NCBI GenBank assembly: GCA_000827495.1 | Contig: KN817518.1 | Location: 150,405-214,404, forward strand | DNA length: 64,000 nucleotides | Reading direction: 5' to 3' | From: Hypholoma sublateritium FD-334 SS-4 | Taxonomy: Eukaryota; Basidiomycota; Agaricomycetes; Agaricales; Strophariaceae | Part shown: in pieces, positions 24,535 through 36,051 of the stretch | Numbering within the stretch: the first letter of the stretch is position 1 | How the letters are laid out: every line of letters starts with the position of its first letter | Notes under the pieces: model-generated | Databases searched by the model: none | Told to the model about the DNA's origin: nothing | The model's input: the letters and a program-made list of their open reading frames with translations, nothing else | Program-made: the position numbers and the translations under genes

Positions 24535-25306
24535 TTATCCCGCATGAAAATTGTCATGATATTCCGGAAATAGAGAGTAAAAATCGGAGGAATAATGGTC
24601 AGGAGGAAAGTCCTCGTAATCGGAGTATGATGGTGAGTCCCATAGTGGCGTTGGCCTGAAGTTAGATCCAGAAGGAGTAACGTTGCAATTAAAACTGGGG
24701 TCTATTGTGTCTATAAAGTTGGGATTAAAGTTAGGGTCAAACAAGCTTTGAGGGTATCTGGGTTCGGTTGATCGGGAATTTCCTATCTCTGTATGTCCTT
24801 CATTTGAAAGACCATTGTAGAGGGGTGGAAAAGGATGGGAAAAAGGAGTGGTCGATAGTTGGACAGGATCGGTACCCTCGTGGTCTGAGAAGGTCGTGAT
24901 GGAATTATCAGAGCATTGCGGGTAAAAGCTAGGGCTTTGAATCATAGTAGAATAATCGCGACTGGGCGCTTGAAGGTGTAAGGGCGACACGTTGGACTTG
25001 CGAGCACTTTTGTCATTCTCAGGACCGAATGGCACACGTCGGTAGTTCGAGCTTGTTGCTTCTACAGTGGTAATCTCTCCTTGATGTAATACACCATAGT
25101 AGGCTGGGTTGTAACGTAAGCCCTGGCCACCAATTGTTGCGACTCTGATCCGATGTTCAAACCCATGCATAGTGCTCTAAGAAACATATTACTTATGTTA
25201 CTGTACCATCACGCGGGACTTCTGTCATAATCACCTCGGGTTCAATGTGCTTGAGCTTCCTGTGTCGCGCACGGTAGATAACACGCTTTGGAGTGGATTG
25301 CTTCAT
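24535..25306 (-). CDS. Orphan protein B: short basic N-terminus, Ser/Tyr/Pro/Asn-rich body
   Basis: Two exons: 25306-25235, encoding a basic leader (MKQSTPKRVIYRARHRKLKH followed by IEPE), and 25176-24535, joined in phase 0 by an intron GTGATT...CTTAG. The product is about 237 residues. The second exon is one long open frame ending in a Tyr/Asp/Ser-rich tail (SDYEDFPPDHYSSDFYSLFP). No signal peptide, membrane span or catalytic motif is visible. The arrangement mirrors orphan A 1.7 kb away, and I infer that the two are diverged tandem duplicates. The basic leader could bind nucleic acid or act as a nuclear localisation signal. The function is not known to me. Confidence 0.55.
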
Positions 25307-26897
25307 GATAGAGGGGAGTTCAAACTGAAGAGGATTTTAGAAGCGCTATTAGTTGACAGGTTCGAGCAGAGTAAATCGGCCTTTTGTACATAAGTTTGCA
25401 TAGCCATGACTCGACAGTCTGTCACAGCGAGTAATTAGAGAATACTGAAGCCGCAGTAGACACATTGTGGGTGCATCGAACATATTATCAACTTTCAAAC
25501 GGGAGCACATATGTATATTATAATAGGCAGAGACCAATATATCAAACTGCGCTGTCAAGACGTGGCACAGCAAAATCTCTCGTCGACTGTATTAGTATGG
25601 AGACAGATTTGTAGGAAACTTCTCATTCCACATCTGGTCTGGGAACCGTATGGGAAAGAAAATCAGAGAGGGAGCAGCCCGTAGACACCTCGATGCTTCA
25701 AAATCGCTAGGTGCTATGCAAAGTTTCTTGTAGGAAAAGTCTGCCAGTTATACCATACTTGTACTCGGCTAAAGATGTGCACGCTGCACAGCCAAACGGC
25801 TCGTACTTCAGCGGAGCTCGAGCGCTGGACAAGTTTGATCGCATCGTCAGCCCATTCGGAGTTGGGCACGCCAATCAGTGAACATCATATTATTTGCGTT
25901 CCATATTTAGCCTCGATATTCCCTTATTCGGATTTATTAGTGGGTGAATGCATAGCATACCGCGCCGCGCACAAACTTATGTGAAAGACAAACACGCACG
26001 ATTGTATTTCATGCAGTGCTTTCGTTTATTTCTACACTGTGAAATCACGCATGTAAATATTACACACAAACCATGTTTTCGTATTTTGAACGTGAGAAAA
26101 TCTCGCTTTTGTCCCGCGAGTTCCACACAGGTTCCACCACCGAGATCGGATGCTTGTATAATAAAAGCGTGCATTTGGCGTGCAGCTCGCGAATCGCCAT
26201 GCATCCATTTTCATATTTTTCTGAAACTCACGTGGAGGCCCCTGCTGGCCTCAAGGCTGAGCACTGAGGATCTTAGCCAGATCTTAGCCGTGGGGAAGGA
26301 GGAAGGGGTTAGCTACTTTGTTTGTGCAACACCGCAATTACTGATAACAAGTACATATTGTGTCACGGTCATTGTGGGTCCAAGTGATTCAAGTCACGCT
26401 CGTACCCCACTTACAAATTCTTTTTTGATCTGTCGAAACATTCGAGGTTCTTGTTATTGTTTTCGCTTTCAAAGGATGATATCTACAAAGTGTTCTTATT
26501 TGACACGACATGTCTCAATTTCTCATTCATGGCACTCAAATTCAATTGTGAGCCTTTTTTCTACCAATGGGGCACGGTAGACTAATCATTAGATTGTCCG
26601 TCGGGCGCGTAGCTTTTGGCAACCGATTCGGACAATCACCAGCGCTCCCCCATAAAGATACTTGGAGTCCACGCGGCGCTACCAATCAGAACTTACGTTA
26701 TTCTCAAGCATTGTCTACGTTGAAGAGCATCTGTCAACGTGCTCAACGATATATATATACAAATGGAATAATGCATAGAATAAGTATGTTGTGGGTTGTG
26801 ATATGCGATTGAGAACTATAGCCAGAGCATGATGTGCGCGATATAATAGACAGTACTACCTTGACAAATAGAGGATGGAGATAACTTCGCCGTGCTG
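25307..26897. other. Intergenic region
   Basis: About 1.6 kb. A 210-codon open frame at 25948-26580 (+) is rich in Cys, His and Ser, lacks recognisable domains and has no codon-level or splice support, so I do not call it a gene. Nothing else is supported. Confidence 0.4.
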
Positions 26898-29007
26898 TCA
26901 CTTCTTCTCAACAGACGCATTGCCGCTAGCAGAACGCAGATGGGGTAGAGCCGTGCCTAATCTCGATTTCACGGCGGCTGTGCCATCTACTGTGCGTTTT
27001 TGCTGATGATTAGATGCGCCCGTGCGGGTGCGTACTGCCAATCGCTTGGGCGCTGCAGCGGGGACCTCCAGGAAATCCCCTTTCTGCGATTGTGGGGGCT
27101 AAGCGCTGGCCTGTCTGGCAACCCGTGATCTAACTGTAACGGGGCGCCCTGCATTCACAGCGGCAGAGGCCCGGATCACCTTGCGCCTCTTCTCCTCCGG
27201 CGGGGCAGGACGGTTTATATTCCCTTTGACACCGTCGTTGCTACTTGTGGATAACGGGTCTTCGTTCTCGGCGCTAGCGATTGCTACAGCCCCTCCGTAT
27301 CGGGTGACTCCGCGCACAGGTGGCCTTTTATTGTGTGTATTCGATGCGGATGTGATGGGTGCCGAGTCATCGCCAGAGGTTTCGAGGGGCACCTCTTCCT
27401 CTATTTGTCGGACTCGATTTGAGACAATATACGAGTCATTACGGGGGTAGGCGCGTTTCTTGCCGATGATGGGGATGGAATCAGCAGGTTTGGGTGCCGC
27501 TGAAGACGAATCGGATACGGATTCGTGCGTTCGCAGAGGCGATCCAACATCTGATGTGGTCAATGCCGATGCCCTGCTGCCCACGCTGGCGACAGAAAGC
27601 TCAGATAGTATAGAGACAGGACGCGGAACATGGGACTGTGATCGGAGCGACCTCATGGCCGGAAGGGGGGTTTGGAGAGTTATATTAAATTGATCCTCGT
27701 CGTCGGAGATGTCGCTAGAGACGCTTTCTTCCTCGAACATGGACGGTGAATTCCCGAAAGTGGTAAAGTTTACGTCGCTCGTGTCGGCAGCATGGCTGGG
27801 ATTCAAGGGCTCACGCGGCGGCAGGAGCGACGGACGAAAATCCTGATGAAGCTGTTCCTCTTCAATCGTAGGGTAGGCGACCAAGGGCGCTGTTACTAGC
27901 GTAGCTGTGACAGCGAGTGGAGTGGGAGGGTATGCCGATGGAAATGCAGGGTACTGCCTCCATTCGTCTAGTTCCTTCTGCTGCTGCTTGAGTATAGCAG
28001 CGTGCATGAAATCCTCATCGTCGTCTGACGAGTTTGTCGGAGGGTGCCAAATTTGATGCTTACGCATCGTATCTTTGAGGGGCGTAAACAGATCTGGCTC
28101 CACATTAGGATCAGGGTTGTCGGCACGAGCCTTGCCATTCCTTCGCGAAGGTGATCCGGATCGGCGTGGTTGTTCGAGGAAGTTAGATGACCCAATCTGC
28201 TTCTCGGCTGTGTCGCAAGGTAAACCATCTCCTGCGGCGCTGACAGAATCTTTGGGAAGGTCGCGTGCCGTCCGTTCGCCTGTTGATCGTCTGCTCGCAG
28301 GTTTCCGGCGACTTTGGAAAGGCATGGACGACGCCATGCCGGCAGAAGATTCCAAAAGAGAGCTCGGTGCGTCAGATATATCGGCCTCTGACGAATACTC
28401 TGAAGAGGTGCTCTCCTGAACAGTAACGAAGCCATCAGACTTTCCGGTGAATAGTCTTTGCCACCATTCCAGTCCTAAGTGGACTGGGTACATCGACAGC
28501 GCAAAGATGAAGTCGCCGACCATGAGCATGAGATCGAGGATACCATCTAGGGTCCCAGTGTAGGGTTTGACGAGCGGCCGTATGAGATGTAAATAGATGG
28601 GTTCGGCACCCTAGAATGATCAGCCTGAGACAGGAAGCTGAGGAGGTGAAAGACATGTACGCACTCGTGCACGTGTAAGAATTAGGAACAAAAGCGCCAA
28701 CGACTTGAACTCATTATAAAATGGAATAAGGAGACAGATAATTCCTTCTACCATCCGTTCGTACATAGATAGGGCGACCTACAGCAAAAAATTAGTAGGA
28801 TGTCACACTTGGAGCGGTATTGCGACTTACCCACACGATCCACACGGCCAGGACACCCTTCATGTCGCGCTTTCGTTGAGAGAGTGCTCTAACACTTGGT
28901 CGCCCACCATTTCTCGAGGATGGAGGCGGGATTTTCAAGGTTTTATATGAGTCATAGACGTTCAGAAAGAGCATGAGGAGACGGAGTATTGGGACGAATA
29001 GTGGCAT
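26898..29007 (-). CDS. TB2/DP1/HVA22 (REEP/Yop1) family ER-shaping membrane protein with long disordered tail
   Basis: REEP/Yop1 proteins insert hairpins into the ER membrane and shape tubules. Exons 29007-28831, 28778-28665 and 28610 onward encode the domain: an N-terminal hydrophobic segment (MPLFVPILRLLMLFLNVYDS), then VALSMYERMVEGIICLLIPF, EPIYLHLIRPLVKPYTG and LMVGDFIFALSMYPVHLGL. A tail of about 450 residues rich in Ser, Pro, Arg and Asp follows, which is long for the family. The frame meets a TAG at 27099-27101, giving 600 residues, but the same frame then stays open for 66 Lys/Arg/Ala-rich codons to a TGA at 26898-26900. A 51- or 57-bp intron ending ATCGCAG just past the TAG would remove the stop in frame, so I include the extension as the more likely gene end. 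BUD31 lies 302 bp away, divergent. Confidence 0.85.
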
Positions 29008-29309
29008 GGTTCAGGTTGTAGACTTCCGTCGCTACCTCGCTGTTGGGGGCATGTATAGACCAGAAAATCCTCTACCGCAGCCTCACACGCGGTTTAGGGT
29101 TGTTGGTGGGGGAGGAGAGAGAATGTTGAAACCGTGCGGCACGTTGTGCGGTGTGCTGTGTTATGTAATCAGGTGATTATACTTGCTGCCACAACTTACA
29201 AGCTTGAAGTTGAACTACTCCCTACAGCGCCACTTGATCTCCTCAAACAGCCACCTTTGCTTTTCGCTTCGTGCACCGTGAATATCCCTGCCGATCTAGT
29301 CTCCACATC
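29008..29309. promoter_or_regulatory. Divergent promoter region of the REEP-like gene and BUD31
   Basis: The two start codons are 302 bp apart and point away from each other, so this segment should contain both promoters and 5' UTRs. It is GC-richer in the half near the REEP-like gene (29050-29160) and has no clear TATA box. Confidence 0.45.
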
Positions 29310-29956
29310 ATGCCAAAAATCAGGACTACAAGAACCAAGGCTCCGCCAGAGGGATATGAGGATATCGAAGAGGTATATCTTCTGACTTCAGTTGCTTTCT
29401 AGCCTGACGTGTGCTGCAGATCTTAGAAGACTACGCGAAGAAGATGCGAGATGCTGAGAACGAATCTCACGAAGGAAAACGCAAGGCAGAATCACTGTGG
29501 CCCATTATGCGAATCTCGCACGCGCGCTCAAGATATATCTATGAACTGTACTATAAAAGAGAGGCTATCTCAAGAGAACTTTACGACTGGCTTTTGAAGG
29601 AGGGTTATGCAGATGCCAAGTGAGTCGCGTATATATTCAATTGAACAACCTACCTATCTTCAATTCCAACGGCAGTCTTTTGGCCAAGTGGAAGAAAACC
29701 GGCTACGAGAAGCTCTGCTGTCTTCGTTGCATTCAGACGAGAGTGTGTACCCCGACTGCCTATTTGTACGCCACTAATATTGCTCTAGGACATGAATTAT
29801 CAAGGGTCTACATGCATTTGCAGAGTTCCTAAAACGCAAGTGAGATCAGGGACAGTGGTGGAGTGTGTGCATTGTGGTACGAACCTTCCAATTGCCTGAT
29901 TTAAACAATACCTAACCTATGCCACAGGTTGTCGCGGGTGCAGCTCTGATTCCTGA
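29310..29956 (+). CDS. BUD31: BUD31/G10 spliceosome-associated protein
   Basis: Conserved pre-mRNA splicing factor found in the catalytically activated spliceosome. Five exons (29310-29372, 29420-29619, 29676-29742, 29789-29876, 29928-29956) give 148 residues, the usual length. Near-invariant stretches are [79 protein letters not shown], and the cysteine-rich zinc-binding end with CICRVPKTQ and [14 protein letters not shown]. All intron phases agree. The unusually high conservation makes this one of the surest calls in the window. Confidence 0.98.
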
Positions 29957-30546
29957 TCCTCGTTGGTTAGGTCCTGCAATAAAGAGATTCTCTTTACTTA
30001 CGAACGAGCCATGACGAGATTCTACCCCGAATAATATACAATATCGCCAAAGATTTAGCAGTTATCGGAAGATGAACATTAACAGGAATGCTAACTGTTT
30101 TTCCCTGGTATGTACACTTCTTCGCCACATGACTCTCGCACGTTGCAGTCTTTATCGCATTTCATCCTAACTGTATTCTACCCTGATCAATGGCGATATC
30201 TTTTTGATAAATGCGCTTGCAATTAAATACATTGGTCGCGTCGTGCAGTAACAGGTGTGGGATGGCATGGAGCATATTTTCCCCCTGCTATGTCTACTCG
30301 ATTTTGCAAATTCTGCCCTCAGGAATTGTATGTGTACTGGAGTAGTACTTCTACTGGAGTGGATTGGAGTCTGGTTAGTGACCATTTGCCAGTGGAGTGC
30401 GTTTCATATCTCACCGTCGTTCTTGGCAGTCTCTTGGCGCTATTGTTCGGCACATATGTGCCTTGGTTTGGTTCCGAATGTTATTGGTCCTATATAAGGC
30501 GTTGCAGACTCAAATTCGTTTCTCCCCCTCCCCCTTTCCACCTGCG
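29957..30546. other. Intergenic region
   Basis: Upstream region of the antiporter gene. Open frames around 30255-30540 lie in the expected 5' flank and have no convincing join to the antiporter, so I leave them out. Nothing else is seen. Confidence 0.4.
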
Positions 30547-33527
30547 ATGGGTGAGTTGACGAATCACGTAATACACCTATTTTCAAGGGCGGCTTCGGAG
30601 CAGGTAACCTCACAATACGAAGTGAGACCTTTTCAGCGAATCTAACGAATGGTTTTTCTGCTGATAGGGAGGCGTAATATCTGGCGATAACCCTACCCAG
30701 TACAATAGCTCTGACCCAATTCGGCTATGGATTATCCAATTGGGTGGGTTCTGCATCCTACCTGACCGTGTCAACCACTCATAGCGACTCATGTCCTTGC
30801 ATTTTTTCAGTAATAATCGTTGGGATGACCCAAATATTGGCAGTGATTCTATCTCGCATACGGCAGCCTAGGGTTATAGCAGAAGTGATCGGAGGCGTTA
30901 TCCTCGGACCGACCATCATGGGGCGTATTCCAGGATTCCGACAGACAATATTTCCCACTGAGAGCATTCCCATGCTCACTCTCACAGCCAATATCGGACT
31001 TGTTCTCTTCCTCTTCCTAGTGGCCTTGGAAATCGACACCCGCCTCCTGAAAAGAAACATTGTTGCATCAGCTACGGTCTCTCTCGCTGGCCTTATCATT
31101 CCTCTCGGCCTAGGCGCAGCGCTTGGTGTTGGTGTTTACAACGAATTTATATCGAAAGAAGTCAACTTCGGATATTTCTTGCTGTTCGTTGCGGTGGCTG
31201 TGGGCATCACCGCGTTCCCTGTACTCTGTCGAATCCTCACCGAACTCAAGCTCCTCGATACCGAAGTTGGACTGGTCACTCTGTCAGCCGGCATCGGAAA
31301 TGATGTGGTCGGATGGATTCTGCTTGCCCTCACGGTCGCCCTCGTCAATGCGTCGTCCGGGCTCACTGCCTTGTACGTCCTGCTGGCGAGCGCAGGCTAT
31401 ACTGTATTCCTGCTTTATCCAGGCCGATGGGCCTTCCGGTGGCTAGCAAAGCGCACTGGGAGTCTTGAGCAGGGATCTCCCACCCCATTTATGATGACGA
31501 TAACTCTCCTCGTTGTGTTCATCTCCGCTTTCTTCACCGACATCATTGGGGTTCATGCTATCTTCGGTAAACCGTCTGCATCGAAACCAGACCCGTAGCC
31601 ATGTCTGATACATGAAACAGGTGGATTCCTTGCCGGGTTGCTTATACCTCACGATAATGGATTTGCGATATCATTCGTCGAAAAACTGGAGGACTTGGTG
31701 ACCATCATCTTCCTTCCCATCGTGCGTACTCCTTATCGATTTGAGACGGCTGCACGGTGACGAATCTACGTTTATCTTACAGTATTTCACGTTGTCTGGA
31801 TTGAAGACGGATCTTAGTTTGCTTGACGATGGGAAAACTTGGGGATACGTCGTTCTGATCTGCCTCGTCGCCTTCACGTCCAAATTCGTGGCGTGCAGTT
31901 TGGCAGCTCACTTCAATGGCTACAACTGGAGAGAATCCGGCGCTATTGGATCTTTAATGAGTTGTAAAGGGTAAGCAATGTTTTTTTATCTTCGATATGT
32001 ACTCATGGGATCATCGACTTTCAGTCTGGTCGAGCTCATCGTCCTCAACATTGGACTGCAGGCCAATATTCTTACGCCACGTGCATTCTCCATGTTCGTC
32101 GTCCACGCACTGGTTCTCACCTTCATGACGACTCCACTTGTGCTGCTATTCTATCCCTCAAAGTATCGGATCCATCTTCGAGGGGAGAAAAAGGTCACGG
32201 GAGACGAAATCACCCATTCTCAAAAGCCTTCCTCAGACGACGAAAATATAACCAGATTTGCTATCGTACTAGACAAGATAGAGGCCCTCCCTGCGGCAAT
32301 GACGTTATCACAACTTCTGGAATCCCCGCCGACAACCCCTAGTATCCCAAATTACGACGAGAAAGCCTCGGTCGCAACATCGAGCCAACCGCAGTCGACA
32401 ATCACTATCGAAGTTCTACGCCTTATGGAACTGACAAACCGAACGTCGGCCGTCCTCCGGTCACAAGAGGCAGAGACTCTCATTTTCAATGACCCTGTTG
32501 TGTCCGTATTCAGAACCTTTGGGCAGCTAAACAACTTTCATGTATCCGCAAACCTTTCCGTCGTCAACTTCGCCGAGTTCCCTGAAGCAATCGCCAACCA
32601 TGTCACCGCGACCGAATCACAGATGGTCATCATCCCCTGGGCGCGGGGAGCTACCTCCGTGCTGGACGAGGCGAACGCTGGGCAGCAGGTAGGCGCACGG
32701 AACCCGTTCGACGGCGTGTTCCACAAGACCACCGTCCAGGACCAGACGAGCTCGATCGTCTACTCGGAGTTCATCCGCAACGTGTTCGCCAAGTCCCCAA
32801 GCGACATTGCGCTGTTCGTCGACCGGGGTATCATTACCGCGCCCGCTGGCCCTAGTCCACAGCACATCTTCCTCCCATTCCTTGGCGGGCCGGACGACCG
32901 CCTTGCGCTGACGTTCCTCGTTCAACTGTGTCGGCGGCCATCAGTCAGCGCTACGGTTGTGCGGGTAACGAGGGACGAAGAGGCGTCAGTAGAGGGCTCC
33001 GTGCCCGCGTTGCCAATCGGCACGCTCCTGCATAGCGTAAGCTGCTCTCGTCTCGGTTTCCAGCATTTTCTGACGAGACTTGTTTACAGAGCATGGCCGC
33101 GGCCGACACTGTGTACGGGCACCAGAGCACACAGACGCGCATGAACTCGGACACCGCCGACAATCTGCTCTGGGACCAGGTAGCACTCCCCGCCATTTCG
33201 CGTCCAGCAGGCGTCACCGCCGCGCTATCGCGGATCACGTTCCGCACCGAGTCGACGCCAGCGCCGCTGCGCCGCATCACCGAACTCGCCAAGGCGGAGG
33301 TCAGTTCGAGTAGCCCACAGTCGGAGAAAACACTGATCGTACTCGCGGGGCGCTCACGCCGCCTCGCCGCCGAGGCGCTGGGCGGGGAGCTGCACGCGTT
33401 GACGACCGAGCTTGGTCTGGCGCTCAGCAGCTCAGTGCCGAAGACTCTTGGAGACGTGGGCGCTGCACTAGTGGCGACCAACGTGAAGGCCAGCCTGCTT
33501 GTTTTGCAGGCAGCTCCTTCGCTGTAA
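30547..33527 (+). CDS. KHA1: Kha1-type K+/H+ antiporter (CPA2 family)
   Basis: Intracellular monovalent cation/proton antiporter. Seven exons (30547-30603, 30668-30743, 30811-31566, 31621-31721, 31783-31970, 32025-33036, 33090-33527) give about 875 residues. The membrane half holds about a dozen hydrophobic segments with family motifs: GGVISGDNPTQYNSSDPI, RQPRVIAEVIGGVILGPT, LVLFLFLVALEIDTRLLKRN, AFPVLCRILTELKLLDTEVG, GNDVVGWILLAL (with the paired acidic residue of the core), TDIIGVHAIFGGFLAGL across intron 3, and SLMSCKGLVELIVLNIGLQA across intron 5. The C-terminal ~400 residues form a cytosolic regulatory region with two USP-like Rossmann patches (for example KTLIVLAGRSRRLAAEALGG). The coding sequence turns markedly GC-rich after about 32.6 kb. 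The start ATG was chosen because it joins in frame to exon 2. Confidence 0.95.
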
Positions 33528-34430
33528 TTCCCGATCCCTTGTATTTCTTTTCGTTTCCTGTGTGGAACATTGGCTAGGCATTTACATCTGGGCCATTGTG
33601 TGTCTGCTCGTTTGTATTATATCTTCGTTTACTTATATCTCTGCGCAATATACTCGCATCACCGGCATGTTACGTATGCATCCTTTGGCTAGTACACTAG
33701 CAAACTCATGAAGCTATGCCCGAAAGTCTTCTAGGTGCAATATTCTTAGATATAGTTATCAGGCACGATACCTAAGCACCGAATAGTGCTGACCGTCAAA
33801 TAATTGAGGGATGGGTTTACTTCCTTTGTAATTGGTTATCGCACTCACTGACTTGCCTGACCTATTAATAACCACTGACTCCTTTTCTCAGACCCATCAC
33901 CTGCTGCTACTAACACTCGCTGGATCCTACATATATGAACTCCCTTATCGACGGCTTTCTCAAGGCCGTCTTTGGAGAAACGTTTCTTTTCTGCAGATGC
34001 CGCTGTGAGGCCTTACCGATCAATGGTGTAAGCTCTATTGCTTATATATGCCGTAACGGAAACCCCGACGAGCGCCTAGATTGTTCAAATGCGACAGCAT
34101 GACAACCAGCCATACAATGGATGGAACTTTGGGTCAGTTCAAAAGCAGGATTCGGCCAACCACAACGACGATTGGGCGCATGTATTAAAGACGGATGCAC
34201 ATGGAACAATTGAATGGGCCGCTTCTTACCGTCAGGCGCATCTCGAGGCCACGGTGGGCAGCAGAGGCGTGCTCGTGCATTGTTCTGTAATATGGACACG
34301 GGGCACCGTTCTTGTTCACATTCAGCAATATCCACCTAAGATCCACCGCACGCGCTCAGCATCGCGTAGCGATCCACAGACACGCGCGCACCAGCGCCTA
34401 TACAAACTCACTTAAAGGTGCCGTGAAAGC
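33528..34430. other. Intergenic region
   Basis: About 0.9 kb. A short open frame at 34089-34415 (+) could be a 5' exon of the next gene, but I found no clear donor joining it. No other feature is supported. Confidence 0.4.
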
Positions 34431-35789
34431 TTGACTCCATTGACAGAAGCTGGACGGACGACCGCACACACCTCATCACTGCCTTTAATACTGCTAGCTA
34501 ATTGCTTCATGTCTGCTCGAACCCGTCCAACCTGCAAGGTCGCCGCCCGCACCCCTGGCTTCACAAATCCCACCACCCATACGCCACTTCTTATCGCCAT
34601 GCACCCGCACACGGAGAACATCCCCGTATCTCCACCCAAGCCAACTGCCGTAGCGCCGCGCGCAATTACAAGGACCTTCCCGGTGATTGTCCCAGATCCA
34701 ACATGTGCGGCGGGCACCTTCCCGCCCAGCTCCGCCGACACCGATGCCGTCCGCCATACGTACGGGGCGTTCACCGCGTCGCCCGCCAGTTTTGCCGCTG
34801 CGGACGCGCACCACCGCGCCGCTCACCCGGCCTCGTGTACTTGTTGTACTTGCCCATGCACGCCCTTGCCCATGGTATGGACGCTCTGCGTTCCGGTCCC
34901 TTCACCGGAGCACGCGACGCTCCGGTCGCTCGAATACATGCTCAGCTACGGGACGGCGCACGCGAGCGGCTCTGCGACGCTGCAGACGGACGTGCTACTC
35001 GTTACCCGCACGTTGCGCGCCGGCGTCACCCTTGCCGGTACTGATAGCGCGCTCGATGCGTGTTACTGGTCCGATGACGCGCATTCCGTAGCGGGCGGGC
35101 CGCGTATGGTCCGCCACGAGGCCGCGCTTCGCCTCGCGTCGACGCTCGGGATCGCGTCAGGCGACGCGGACGGGGAGTGGGCGCGCTACGTTGAGAACAC
35201 GCGCATGGCGCCGAACGTGCGCGTCGGCGCAGGCGCCTTGGTATATTTGTTGCTGCATGTGAACGAATATCCGACGCCACAAATACTCAGAACCTTGGAT
35301 GTGCGTGTGTCGGCGACATGGCAGAGGAAGGAGGTGGAGCTCGAGGCGCGAGCGGAGGAGGAGCGCAAGGCAAAGATGGAGAAGGCAGAGCAGGCCAAAG
35401 AGGCAGAGGCGAAGAGGGCGAGGGAAGAGGAGGAGAGAAGGGAAAGGGCAGAGGCGAAGGCGGCTAGAGAAGAAGAGAGGGCGGCGAGGAAAGAGGAACG
35501 ACAGGAACGGGCACTGGCACAGAAAGCAAGGGAAGAAGACAGGCAGGAGAGGGCGGCAGCTCAGAGAGCGAGGGACGAAGCAATGAAGAAAGCCGAGGCC
35601 GAGGCTCTCAAGAGTGCTCGAGTGGGCCAGTCCGCTAGCGCCGCTGTGCAAGAAAAAATCAATGAGACGCTGGATAAACATGGAATGGATAGATGTCCAC
35701 AGGGGTATACCTGGAGAGAGGAATCGTGGGGATTTATATGCAATGGCGGAAGTCATAGAATCACTCACGAGCAACTCGCCAAAAAATAA
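34431..35789 (+). CDS. GC-rich coiled-coil protein with C-terminal CPxGYxW...CxGG motif
   Basis: An uninterrupted frame of 452 codons. The first ~145 residues are Thr/Pro/Ala-rich and may not all be translated; an alternative start is the ATG at 34872 (MVWTLCVPV). A folded-looking segment follows (TLRSLEYMLSYGTAHASG, ALVYLLLHVNEYPTPQILRT). Residues ~300-400 are a highly charged Glu/Arg/Lys/Ala helix with repeated AREEE/AKAAREE units, predicted coiled coil. The C-terminus reads MDRCPQGYTWREESWGFICN followed by GGSHR, a small Cys/Trp/Gly motif that I recall at the ends of other mushroom proteins but cannot name. GC content is well above that of the flanks. Long open frames on both strands here are a by-product of that composition. 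Function unknown. Confidence 0.65.
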   Translation: MTPLTEAGRTTAHTSSLPLILLANCFMSARTRPTCKVAARTPGFTNPTTHTPLLIAMHPHTENIPVSPPKPTAVAPRAITRTFPVIVPDPTCAAGTFPPSSADTDAVRHTYGAFTASPASFAAADAHHRAAHPASCTCCTCPCTPLPMVWTLCVPVPSPEHATLRSLEYMLSYGTAHASGSATLQTDVLLVTRTLRAGVTLAGTDSALDACYWSDDAHSVAGGPRMVRHEAALRLASTLGIASGDADGEWARYVENTRMAPNVRVGAGALVYLLLHVNEYPTPQILRTLDVRVSATWQRKEVELEARAEEERKAKMEKAEQAKEAEAKRAREEEERRERAEAKAAREEERAARKEERQERALAQKAREEDRQERAAAQRARDEAMKKAEAEALKSARVGQSASAAVQEKINETLDKHGMDRCPQGYTWREESWGFICNGGSHRITHEQLAKK

Positions 35790-36051
35790 TATTCAGTAGT
35801 TGATATAGAGTGTTATTCACGCCACAGTATGTGTTAGTCTCAATTCCAAAATTTCATATATTCCTCTGACCATATGTACACGAACACATACACTGTAATA
35901 GCTATGGGTGAGATCGCCTGGTGTCCTAATCCCTGAAGAGGAGATCCTGAGGACAGGCGATGAAACAACTAACAATCTACAAAAGTGGACCGATACCTGG
36001 AGTGACACCCGTTGAGGAATTGTTAAAGGACATTCGAAAACAAATACCTAC

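Noticed and set aside
25948..26580. 210-codon open frame on the plus strand
   Set aside because: Rich in Cys, His and Ser without any recognisable domain or splice sites; looks like a chance open frame in noncoding DNA.
34412..34774. 120-codon Gly/Val-rich open frame on the minus strand
   Set aside because: Antisense to the Pro/Thr/Ala-rich part of the plus-strand gene; GC-rich composition explains the absence of stops. No splice partner or motif was found.
35157..35774. 205-codon open frame on the minus strand, Leu/Phe/Pro/Ser-rich
   Set aside because: It is the antisense shadow of the Glu/Arg/Lys-rich coiled-coil sequence on the plus strand, which makes stops rare and the product repetitive.
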